Part shown: positions 38,053 to 50,800 of the stretch, piece after piece
How the letters are laid out: each line of letters opens with the position of its first letter
Numbering within the stretch: the stretch's first letter is position 1
NCBI RefSeq assembly: GCF_021018895.1
Contig: NC_079382.1
Coordinates: 22,442,501-22,506,500 of the forward strand
DNA: 64,000 bases
From: Seriola aureovittata
Taxonomy: Eukaryota > Chordata > Actinopteri > Carangiformes > Carangidae
Direction of reading: 5' to 3'
Notes under the pieces: model-generated
Databases searched by the model: none
The model's input: the letters and a program-made list of their open reading frames with translations, nothing else
Told to the model about the DNA's origin: nothing
Made by a program: the position numbers and the translations under genes

Positions 38053-39486
38053 CTGGAAGAAGGAGCGAGGGGTCAGAGGTCAGAGGTCAAACACCAGCTC
38101 ACCTACAGCATGTGTAAACTTGTTTCTTTAGGTTTTCTCTGTGTCTGTTTCTGTAAACTTCTGTGGACTGTGCTCTTACTTGGTTCATAATAGTCATAGA
38201 TGAGAACGGTCGCCTCCTGGACTTTGGCGACTTTATGCTCCATGACCAGAGGAATCACGAGACACAGATCGTCTGTCGTCACCTGGAAACACATGGACGT
38301 TTTTAAATTCAGGTCTGTCTCTTCACACAGAGAGGCGACAGTCAGACACGGGACGTTTCAGTGACACCTACTGAGTCCAGGTACAGGATGACGCTCCCGG
38401 GCCGGGTCTCCACTTTCCTCACGACCCCGTCGGTCTGGACGCCGTCAGGAGGAAGACTGAAGCCGCTCAGCACGCCGACCTCCAGGATCGCCATGCCGGT
38501 CGCATTCAGACCCAGATCCTCCCTCAGGCTGCGGGGAGGCGACGCAACAATGTGGAGACAATAGGAAGTTTGATTCGTCTGGGTCAATAAAGCAACAGCA
38601 TTTATCTCTGTGTCACTGCAGGAACAGACTTTTTATATTCATCTGTCAGATTATCTTCATCGTCTGAAATATATAATAATAATGTTAAAAACATAATGTA
38701 AAATGAGATGGAATAATACTGTATTACATCATTTATTTTTTTATCATTACTGAAGTTAATAGTGTTAATAACCACTTAAATATTCTTATTCTTAAAACAT
38801 GTAAAAGGTTTTTTATTTATTTTTTTATTATTATTATATCATTTAAATGTACTTTATTTAACATTTAGCTGATATTAAATTAATCAAAATAAAAAATTTT
38901 ATGCATTTATTTACATTAAAATCAACAGAAAATGCATTATTGTTATTATTTCATTATAATACAAATGAACAATTAATAAAATATAAATACAAATATAGTT
39001 GTTTTTTTTTTTTCATATTTACCAGCCGACTCATTTTACAGAGCAAAGCGTCAACGAATTGTAGAATAATTTATTTGAAGTAAATTCTTTCATATGAATA
39101 TTAATTTCAAAAGGATATTTACACACTAATGTTTCCCAAAGTTTATTTTCAAATGTTTCATTTAGTTTCTATGCAGCTGTTTTCTGACGTGATGTTTAAT
39201 CGTCTCATTGACACACCTTCACTGACTGTTTTATTGTTTGTAACGAGGAATAATAAAAGTTTGACAGATTCATACACATGCTGTTGATTGTTCTGCTGCG
39301 TCATGACGACGGCAGGAACGACTGTCAATTCAATTCAATCTAACTTTATTCACAGAACACACTTTATCTCAGGGCAGTTTGCAGAGTCGATATCACAGAG
39401 AGAAACTCAGTAGTTCCCGCCATGAGCAAGCACCTGGCGACAGAACCAGACTGAGGGTGGGTGGGGTTGAGAGGAGGGAGGAGACA

Positions 39487-39520
<34 letters not shown>

Positions 39521-41752
39521 CTGCTCACCTGCTGCAGATGTACAGATGTGCTGAGTCTATGTCTGTGTCAAACAGCTCGACGTAGAGATGAAATGCCTCG
39601 TGTTCGCCGGCCTCTCGTCTCCTCCTCGTCAGCTCCTCATTCCTGATGTTGTAAAACACGTTGAGCTGCGGGGGAGGAGGGGGAGGGGGGGAGGAGGGGG
39701 AGGAGGGGGGGGTGTCAGACTGAGACTGATGGACAAGTGAAGGATCAAACACCGAGCAGCTCAGTCCTTCTGTTCTGACATTTTCTAACATTTAGTCATG
39801 AATGATTCTGATTTCCTGCAAATGGTTGTTTCAATAAAAAAGACAGAATCATCTGAATAAAGGAAAACACTCGACCAAACGAACATTTTTGGGACAGATT
39901 AAAAAAATAGATTTTAGAAAAACATTGGCAGGATGAATTATGTCCAAGACCCTTTAAATCTTCTTTTTTATTTCACCTTTGTTGTGTTTTCTTAAACTCT
40001 AAGGATTTAAATTCAGTGGTAAGAAACTCCTTCTGTACCACTGAGAAACAGCAGCTTCCATTAAAGTGAACAGATTTCTGTCGCGGTACCTGAACCAGAG
40101 CGAGTCCGCGACCCTCTGCAGTCGCCTCCAGGTGCAGCTCCTCCTCCGGTTGGATCTGGAACAACATGAGACAAAGTGCAGCCTCCGGATTATTGTGTCC
40201 TTCCTCCACATCAGTTCAGTCCGAACGTTTAACTCCAGATTTAAGAAAAAATACTCAGCAGTCGTCTGTAAAATGTGGAATCTGGTCTGAACCTTAAAGG
40301 AACCTTCAACCTGTAAAGTTTCATTTTATTAGCAGCTGGTAATAAAGCTGACAGTGATGGTTGGTCTGACCTACTTCTATTTACTGTGTTGGATCTACAT
40401 TCAGTTTATTCTTCAGGATTATACAAAAAGTCCAGAGCTGATTTGCTCCAAACTTGGTAGATGGATGGGGGAGGGGCCAGGGAACAACCCATTAAACTTT
40501 GGTGCCGATCTAGTTAAAGAGGCGGAACCAGGAAGTCTCTTATCACCTTCCTGTACCTTGCGAGATCGGGCATTTTTCGCAGACCTGGGAACAGCCGCGA
40601 CACGATTAAAGGGATAAAAATGAGAATGAATATTTCTGACTTAAACTTTGGGTAAAACAACCTGAGAAGGAAAAATCTTGTTTTGGTCGAGCTCCTCACA
40701 CACTAGAGAGCACATGACCTGTGATGGACTTCACCTCTTTTTAAGGTGGTCACAAACCAGACGCTGTAATCTTTCGGCTGCACTGTCTCGCTCCCAGACG
40801 CTGCTGCACGTTGCTTCAGCTCAGGTTTGAATGTGTACCTGCTGACGCTGCTGGAGCAGGTGGTTGCCCCCGTGGATGTGGAAGGAGGCGACGGCGGTCG
40901 AGGCGTCAGTGTTCACTCTGACGGTGAGGTCGAAGTCGTGAGACCCGCCGAGAGCGGCGAACGTGGACAGAGCCTGCAGAGCCACGACGGTGTCCTGAGA
41001 GACGAGAAGAAGACGGAGCCTCACACATCTGCTCCGACATGTTCTGCTTTGATATCCTGCTGCTGATTTCCTGTTTACAGATGTGTACATCTGTCTGTCT
41101 GTCTGTGTGTGTGTGTGTGTGTGTGTGAGAGTGGAGCTGCGTTTCTGCCGTTTCACATGTGTCTGTGCATCTGTGGACAAATGGAGGAATTTGTCTTCCT
41201 GAGAAAAGCTGTTTTATTCCCTGCACTGTATCTGGAGCCTCTGACACATTATTTAGATGTTTTTGTTTCTCTGCAGCATCTGTCATGCATGTTTGTGTCC
41301 ATGCGTGCTGAGGGATTAATTATCCTTTAGTCACCACATGCCCAGACGGCCACAAACTCCCTCTGATGTGACACCAACCACAGTTCTGAAACTGAAATGA
41401 CAAATACGGGAATTTCTCCTTTTGCACAAACTTAAATCCTTAAATAAAGTTCACGTTCTGTTCTGACGTTTGTATCCGACGTTCTAACGGCCACAAGGAT
41501 GCACATGCACATGTAAGACGGAGGTGATGGGGGGGTGAACCTCTCTGCAGTTGGTACAGTTGGTGATCAAAAATGATCAAAAATTAATAAGATAATAAGA
41601 TTGTAAGATTGTATTTTTTTTTAAGCCTGTTTTATTTTTCTGTTCAGGTTTTATTTTCGATGCCAAGATTCACCGTTCTTTCCCCATGGTCACTGCAGTT
41701 TGTGCCATAGAGCGCTTATTAGGGACTATTTTCAAGTATCTGGGGCAGCATG

Positions 41753-41814
<62 letters not shown>

Positions 41815-44800
41815 ACAAAATAAACTACAGTGTGTGTTCATGTTGTCGATAATGAATAAAATAAATTATATTGACATGATATGAAATTGTCTAAACTCCA
41901 TTGTTTTTGTTTTACTGACTGGAATCAGCTGAGATAAAAACCAAACAACTGAAACTAAAACTAGTGTAAATGTGCAAATCATTTGTTTTGACATCATCAT
42001 GTTTTATGAGACCGTGTTGATTTAATTCTGTTATTGAATTTGAACCTGAGTGCTTCCGAATCCTCCCCTGTGGTTCCTCTGCTGACTGAGCCACTTCATG
42101 AGGCCGAGACCGTCCGCCACGTGACCCAGTTTGTACTGAGCGAGCAGCAGGTAGGACGCCATCTCCACGTCTGCGGAGCGAGGCTGCCACGACGACGACA
42201 GGCCGGCGTCTGGGGAGGACCACGTCGGCACGCCGTCTAAATCACAGAGGCCAGACAGAAGAGATGCAGCCATCTTTAAAATATGAAGTCGCTAGCTGTT
42301 TCCCTTTGCTTCCAGTCTTTATGCTAAGCTACGCTAATTGCATCCTGGCTCCATCTCCAAGCTTAATGCACAGACCTGATGTTGATATTGACAGCAAATA
42401 AGGGCAGTTCCCAAATTGTAAAACTATTCCTTTAAACACACATCAGCTGTTACCGTACCTCTCATCTCAGCTCGTCCAATCAGCTCACTGAGAGCCGTGT
42501 CGGCGCTGGAGCTGCCGGACAGAGCCAGGGCGTAGACGAGCAGGCTGAGGCTGTAGTTACTGGAGACGCCCAGAGCCAGACGAGTCTCCAGGAACAGCAG
42601 GGCTGCCGACACCTGGCTGCCGTACTGAGCCTGACAGACAGAGAACGGGGCAGCAGCGCGTTGACACGTCACTTCAGCTCATCACTTCAAAGGCATTAAT
42701 GAGATCAGACCATAAAGACGCGGCGTGATGACGTCGGTCTGGTTAGGAGGTTGTGTTTAAACACATCTGTGGACACATTAGTTTGTCCACTCCATGTTGT
42801 TACAGACTGCTCATTAAGATCAAACTTTATTGATCCCTGTGGGGTTAACAGACAGTTGGCCTTTTTGTTACATGTGGTCAGAGAGTGTAAGACTAACTGT
42901 TTGTCTTTGGCAGAGAAAAGATAAATACCAAATACTCACCTCAGAATCAAATGTGGATCAATCCGCCGCTAAAAATAGTCCCTAACAAATGCACTACTTC
43001 CTCCTGTCTGAGTGAAGCTGTATGTGAGTCTTGAGGCGGAGCCACAGGGTGAGGAACGTTTCATAAGATTTGTTGACAACGAAAATATAGGAATAACTTC
43101 TATCTAAATGTTTCTAGGACAGTTTATTATCTTCTCATCAGCTTGTCGGTCCGTGAATCACTGAGCGGCGCTGTACAAACAGACTGACGGACGCATCGAC
43201 TCTCACCCTGACGTCAGTGTCCTCCAGCAGGGCGATGAGGACGTAGGCTGTCAGGGAGACGGGGCCGTCCTGGCCTCCTTGGAGCTCGGTGTGGATGACC
43301 CGGCCGGGCTCCTCGAACCTCCCATCAGCCCCCTGCTGGAATCCTAACCACGCCGCGGCTTTGTGCAGCACGTTGGCGTCGATGCTGATGAACGGCCGCG
43401 CCTGCAGGAAACACCTCAGCACGAACGCCGTCAGCCTGCGGAGACGGAGTTTCTCTCATCAGTGTTTGTGAAAAGCTGCGAGCTGTCCACATTTCAAGCT
43501 ACATGCGTGAACTACTTTATAACACACCAGGTGCTTCCGGATGAGTCCTGGTCTCCGAACGCGCTGAAGGAGCCGTCCGCTCTCTGATAGGACAGCTGTC
43601 GCTCGTAACCTGAGGAAGAACAGGATATACTGGATGTCAGGAAGTCACATCAAATTATGATTATTTTACTCAGGAGAAACAAAAACTGTCTCAGTAAATC
43701 AAGTTGTGAATTATGTCGAATCAAACAGCTTGTTTTTTATATTAGTCGAGTGACTCGTTTATCTGTGTCGTTAAAAGTAGAAATACACAATTCTAAAGAA
43801 ACTTGTTTAAATCACAGTCTGTAAATAAAGATGGACGACACCTCTGTGACGTCAACCACAGGTTTCTGAAGCTCAGAGTGAGCTGCTCCACCGTCACCAT
43901 CTTGGCAGTGTCTGACTCCGCCCCCTAACTCCCAGCTAATCCAAAAATGGACAAAGAGGAGGAGCGGGTGTGGAGCTGAGATTTACATACGCTCACCCAC
44001 CTGTCACTCAAAGAGGCCACGCCCTCAATCCTCCATAACTTTAGTCTTAATAAAATGTAAACAGGTGAGTTTTATAAACAGGTGAAATTAGCCCGAGAGA
44101 CATTTTAACATGGGAGTCTATGGGGACTGACTCACTGTTGGAGCCAGACTCTAGTGGCCATTAGAGGAACTGCAGGTTTTAGCACTTAACGTTTTTATAA
44201 ATGCAATTAAAACAAAAATAACCTACTGGTGTGTTCACAGCTCCTTGAACCTGGACATCAATGTTAGAAATTAAGTTTTTACATTTGTAAATTTCTTGCT
44301 TTGGCGCCACCTTGTGGAAATACCAAGAATTGCACCTTGGCAAACAGCAAGCGCGTTTTTACAACGTAACATCTCATCTGAACACTTACACATGGTACAC
44401 ACATTTTTAGATTCAGTTCGACAAGCACAACCTAATACTAATACAATATTTACTATTTTCCGACACCTATAAGTGGCAATAATCAATACGTTTTTTGATA
44501 TTAAGGGAAGCTGTGAATCTCAGTATTTATTTCATGGATTTTTCTGTATCCAGTACCTTTCTGAGGTTTGGTGGATGTGAACACAACCTCTTCTGCTCTT
44601 CTCAGAGCTGGTTATGACTCAAGAGTACGTTACCTTGACATAATCCACGTCCTAATCTACCTTTCATCATGAAGTCCTCGGCTCTGTCCGTGGCGTCCTG
44701 GCTCGTCTGTCCCGTAGCGCTCAGGTACTGCAGCACGTAGACGTTTGGCGCGAAGTTGATCATGTTCTGTTCGCCGCAGCCATGAGGCATCTGGATCAGA

Positions 44801-47800
44801 GAGTCCAGGCCGCTGATGGACGGGCCGAGGATGTCGCCTTTGTCGCCATGGAAACCAGAGAAATTAGGACACGGTGAGAAGAGCAATGTCTACAGGTAAC
44901 TGAGCCAGACTAAACCGATGAAGTCGGTCAACCCATCAGCACCAGGCAAATGTTTATTTAAATGTTTGTTTAATGTAAATGTTTATTCATTTATCTATGC
45001 GCACTCAACCCTGGATATCCAGGTCTTAAAGCTGCAGTGCACAATAACTAATGTAGGTATCAGAGCTTATTTCACATCAGTGTGTATTGAACAGAGCTGC
45101 TGTTTCTCCTCTGGCTTCTCGTGTCGATCAGCTGGCTGCTCTCATCTGATTGGATGTGTCAGCTGTAAACTTTGTCTCACAAGGCCAACTGTATCTAAGA
45201 AACCTCACAGAGTGTGAAGTCATCTTTCCACCGATCACATCAACGACCAGCTGCTTCATCACAGGGTTCCTCCTCATCGCTCCTGACACGACAATTAACC
45301 TTTGACATCACGAAATCCTCAATAAATATCTTCCATGTTCAACACGGGAAAAGTGTGAGCTCAGCCTGCTGCTGCATGTGGAGTTGCACATGTGTTTTCA
45401 TGTTGCACGTCTGCACCTTGTTACATGGAAAAGTACCGCCGCGCAGCTCGCTGTTTGAACACGTGTGTTTCGTGTTTTCATCGCCCTAAAACATGAAGAA
45501 ACTACCTCTGGTTATTATAACCCGTGTTGTTCAGCACACGTGTGTGTCTGCTGTTTCAAACATGCTGGAGTCCATATGTGTGACAAACTGCAGGTTTGTG
45601 TTGAGTTTATTCCATCTTCAACAACAAAGAGTGGATTATGTCTGTATCTATTAATTACATATGGTTTCACTTTTTCCATTTTTCACATGGTGGTTTCCTT
45701 TATTTCTGCAAACTAGTGAGCTGTCAAAATAATCTTTCATCTACATCTACTCTTAATTAAGGCTAAGCCACAATAAAATTAACTAACAGGAGGAGGAGGG
45801 GACATTCATTTTACAGTATTCTGTGACTAAAGTAAAGAAATGGGACAGAAACTTGCATTTTAAACCTTATTTCTAAACATTTAAAGGAGCTATTTGTTAG
45901 CTATGTGTAAGTTTTGCTATTGCTACATAGCTAACGTTAGCATTAACAGCTGTTTACTAACAAGTCTTGCCAAGAGCTTCAGTTTACAAGACAAGAGGTT
46001 ATAATACGTCCTCTGAGCAGCCTGGACGTCACAGTGACTCGGTATCGGAAAGTGTCGGGCTAGCTGGTGATATACATATATGTTAAACAGTCACAGTATC
46101 AGAGTCATGTGTGCACACTTTTGGGCCAGTAGTTTAATGGCTGAGTGGAAAAACAAGTTGAACTTTGGATCATACGTTGTGTTTTTGAGATATATTTTAG
46201 TCCTGTTGTTAGTTGGAAATCAGTTGCTTTCTTTCGCTCTGTTGTTTAAAGGACTCAGCCTGAGACCTCAGGGCGTCTGAGCCTGAATCTGTTTTCCCAG
46301 GTTGTGACTCAAGGTTCTTCCTCGGTGTGTTTACATACCGACGGCCGTCACTGAGGCTCTCTCGCTGCCCTCCACCACATCTGCTGGGAAGGTGAACGTG
46401 ACGCGTCTGGAAAGGCTCGACTGCGATGCAGAAAGCTCAAACAGCAGCGAGGTGGAGAACGACTGCTCGAGTCCCTCGGCCTGCAGAATCCACAGGCGTG
46501 AGAAATGGACGCACAACACACAAACAAACCACGGTGAGTAATATTTCTGGGAAAGGCAGAGCTGTAAAACGAGATCAAGATTTCTTGGGTTACAGTGGAG
46601 CAGCAGATGAGGTTCGATTTCAGTGGAAGATTTTCTCTCTGTTTGTTTTGGAGCTGCGGCAGTTTGACGGACACGCCGATAAACACAATCTGACAGGTTC
46701 AGCTCTCACTGGCGATGACGTTTGGTTGAGAGAGACACTGAACCTCTGACTTCTCACTTCACAGGCTGCCTCACTTTCAGTTAAAAGCATCATATTTTAA
46801 TGGAAATGGAAGCAGCTTCTGCTCGTATCAGTGTGAAACACACAACCAGTGGTTCTTAACCTGCTGCTCACCCTTAAATCTGACGAGTCACAAGGTCATT
46901 AACAACATCTTTCCTGACTTTTCTTCAATTTTGGTGTTTGGACTCTTCAAATGTTAAAATTTAACAGTATGAGAAGGAAAGTCACTATGAATATGATCAT
47001 ATCTTCAGTTCCTGTAAAACTTCCTCAACATCGAGTCAGCGCTGTTCCACACTTGGGTCATGTGACGACACGATCATGAGAAGCAGTTTAGTTTGATGAC
47101 AACAGATTTATGGACCTGAGAAGCACAGGAAACCATGAAGGAGCATTTAATCCTTCAAAATAAAACATAAAAGTCAAGTCTTATTATTTCCCATTATGAA
47201 TTAGTGTTTATGTAACAAAAAGAAGCTAACTGTTTACCTCGGTTTCCAGTCTCTATGCTAAGCTAAGCTAACGCGCTTCTGGCCTTAGCTTCATATTTAG
47301 CATAAAGACATACGAGTGGTATCAATCTTCTCTATTTAACTCTCAGCAACAAAACAAAGAAGTGTGTTTCCTCTTCTAATTCAACAAACCTTTCTCATTT
47401 AAATGTTCTTTTTAACTTCATCATATATCCTTCCACAATAAATACACATTTATTAAACATTATAAATTGACTGATATTCAAGGAATCCACATCAGCAGCT
47501 TTGAAAATAAACATTTATCCTGTTGTGTCGAGCCAAAAAGAAAAAATCTGAATTATTTTGCCTCAGTTTGTTTTGGTTTCTTATTTATTTATTTTACCCT
47601 TTAATATGTTATTTAATTTGTCACGTTGTGTTTGTGTTCATTATTCGGTTTGTTTAGTGTGACTTACTGTGTTAAGTTTGATCTGTGTTTATTGTTTTGT
47701 CTTCTGATTATTTATATAATATTTTTCTTCAAGAAAAAAAAGAGAAAAAAAAGTGTGTTTCCCAGATTGTTGAACTTTTCCTTCAGCTGTATTATGGTGT

Positions 47801-50800
47801 TAATAACCACACTTACATACTGCTGATAAATGCCAAATATGGGGATTAAAGTAAAGTGTTTCTAAAATAATAGATAAATAAGGGATTTATTTGTGATATA
47901 TATTAGGTTATAACTACAGAAGTACTAATTAAACCTAAATAAACTAAACCTCCCAGTTACTGTGTGATTCCCTCACAGCACCTTGACGAGCACCGTCGTT
48001 CGGACCGAGTCAGACGCCGCAGACGACACGGCCTTCACAGAGACGGGGATTTCTCCGAGGACCAGCGGCCTGATGGGAACCAGGACGGACGTCCCGCTCT
48101 CTCTCCCCACAGACACCCGACGAACACTGGGCATGGAGAGCTCCTCGTTGTCCGGGAAGACGAACTCGAAGGCGCCACTCTCTGCGACAATCACCATGAC
48201 CTGCCAACAAAGAGCGGGAGAAGACACCCAGATCACGTTACACCGAGTACAGAGAGCGAGGGAGGAAACAAAAGAAGCATGTTGTTGTAACCAAATATCA
48301 AATTAAAGAAGTAATTATGAGAACAACAGCTCTCTGAGGGGCTGATGTGAGCTTTTATGAAGCTTTTATGTGTTGGAGGATTTGAAGATGAAAGAGTTCC
48401 TGGGTCGTGTCTGTCTCACGTCCTCAGAGGAAACAGCAGACGGCGTTAAAACCACTGATGCTACGTTAGATTACAGCAACCTGACGCCTAAACAACCTCA
48501 CTGACCCTGTGAACCAGATTTAGTCACCTGTAATCAAACACCTGCTGTCGGTACACAGTGACATATATCACACGGTTAGTGTAAACAGATCAAACATCAC
48601 TTTCATTCTGCCCTTTATGGTCAAAGGGACATAAATCATTTAAAACAGCTGGATGAACATCAGGTGTGTGTAGCCTCTTTGGCAAGTCAACGTCCAGTCA
48701 GGAGGACAGTCCGTCTTTATTCTTTCTTTAGGTACAGAGACTAAATAAACGGAGAGATCCATTCACATCGATCCACATATTCAGCCATTGTTCCTTCCTC
48801 AGCACCACCAGACTGACCCGACTCCTCTGGGGGATATTCCTCTGTGACTCATGGCGTGACTACCGCCGTCAGAAATGATGACGTCACAAATCCCCGAAGA
48901 CTGCTCACTTTTATCTTCAACTATTTCCTATTTCCCTTTTATAGCCTGTTTTTATTTAATCTTCTAGCATCTCTATCTCAAGTGGTCCCCTGAGAAACGG
49001 CAATGAGGAATCGTGGGTAGCCAAACACTGTAAAAATATTCATGGGAATAACCCTGATGGAGCTGGAGCGTGGGCGAGGATCCCTGAGTCCGTTAAATGA
49101 GGAGACTTGAGAAATGACGTCTGAGGGGAAAAGTTTTGGATTTCCACATTTAAAATAAAATTATAACCAGGACTTTATAAATATAATATAATAATAAATT
49201 CTACTTTTTTATTATGGAGTTTTATTTGTGTTGTCTTTGTCACTGTTTAATAATGGTATCCTTGTGTACTGTTGATATCAACTGTATGTATTGGGAAGCC
49301 TTCTCATTAATCTTCAATCACTCAGTCACATTTATGAATCATAATTTTTCATCATCATTCACACACAACAGCAAATTTTCCATCTATAAAATACAAGCAC
49401 ATTAACAGAACGTAGTCTAAATGTCATGGAGAGTTGTTGAGACTTATTGTGATTTTTAAGTGCATCATGTAGATCATAAATTACACACTCACAATCTGTA
49501 CAATCAAATTAAATGTTGGAGGGTAAATTTAGTGCACTACGTAGTAAATAAGGAGGGATTTTGGACACAGCCCTAGCTAAGTCTTCTTCCAGGTTTCCAT
49601 CCACACACTTGAAATTTACTTGTATCGTGTCATTGGACGTGTAAGTGAGTGTGTTTGTTTGCTCTGTCATCCAGCCCAGCTGTGTGAGGAGCAGCAGACT
49701 GACCTCCAGGTCCTGCGGGAGGTAGTTGAACAGAATGATCTCCAGCAGCAGCTCCTCTCCTCGGATGATGTAGGCCGGCAGATTCAAGGACAGGAAGAAA
49801 TCCTGGAACACTGTGAGCTGCAGGGACGTCACATGGAAACGACCTCAGCAGGTTTAAACACTAACAGGGCAATATACAACCTGAATACTAACAACTGAAT
49901 GAAGTATTTATAAATCTTTTATGTGCTCTTGTGTAATACAAGTCTGAATAGAAATAAGAAAATAACTCAAATTTTCAAAGTAATAAAATAAGGAGCATTA
50001 TTCTGTCTTTTAGGGGAAGTCACTGAAGTGATATAAATACCTGCGCTGGCCTCTCTACGATGCCCAGACCCAGGTTCTCAGACATGACGAAGGCGGTGGC
50101 AGTCCAGGTTGTGATGGTGTCTGGTACAGTCAGGGTTATCTCTGCTGTGTCTGAATTACTGCGATAAAGACAAGAAACATGATTTGTAATATAAAACAAT
50201 AGTTAAAAACCAAAGGATGCAGCATCTACGTCATATACCTCATGTTTTGGTATTAAGTTTGGTGTCAGTGAGTCATGAGATTCATGCAGGCTGCAGGTTG
50301 ATGTGATCATTAAGTTTCTTTGTAGTTTTCTTTGCAGTAAATCTCATTGTTGGCTTGTTATCTTATTAGAATAAACAGGGGTATCATCTGCATACATACG
50401 CATTTTGCAGTTTGTCTGGTCGCACTCATGGGACTCTTTGGCCTTAGTAGCTCTCCTTGTGTGTTCTGGTCTGTGCAGGACTTAACCTTCACACAACCTT
50501 GACTGATTATACTTTGTTTGAAAGCCTCAAGTCTCCTGATTGTATTTGTTCATCACTGAAACAGCTGCTGACACAGAATTTCTTCAAGAGAATTTCTCCA
50601 AAGTTGTTTTCCTCGCAAAAAGTACTATAACATGCTTTATATTGCCTTTTTATGCCATTTCTATCATGTTTGAGTCTCTGTAACTTCTGTTTAGTATCTC
50701 TTATACTCCTTTTGACTTTTTGATTGCAAAGTTTAAAGAGGTACCTTTCAGAGGAGACTAGGGTTATGACTTTAATGACTGCAATCAAAAGCGTTGAAGA

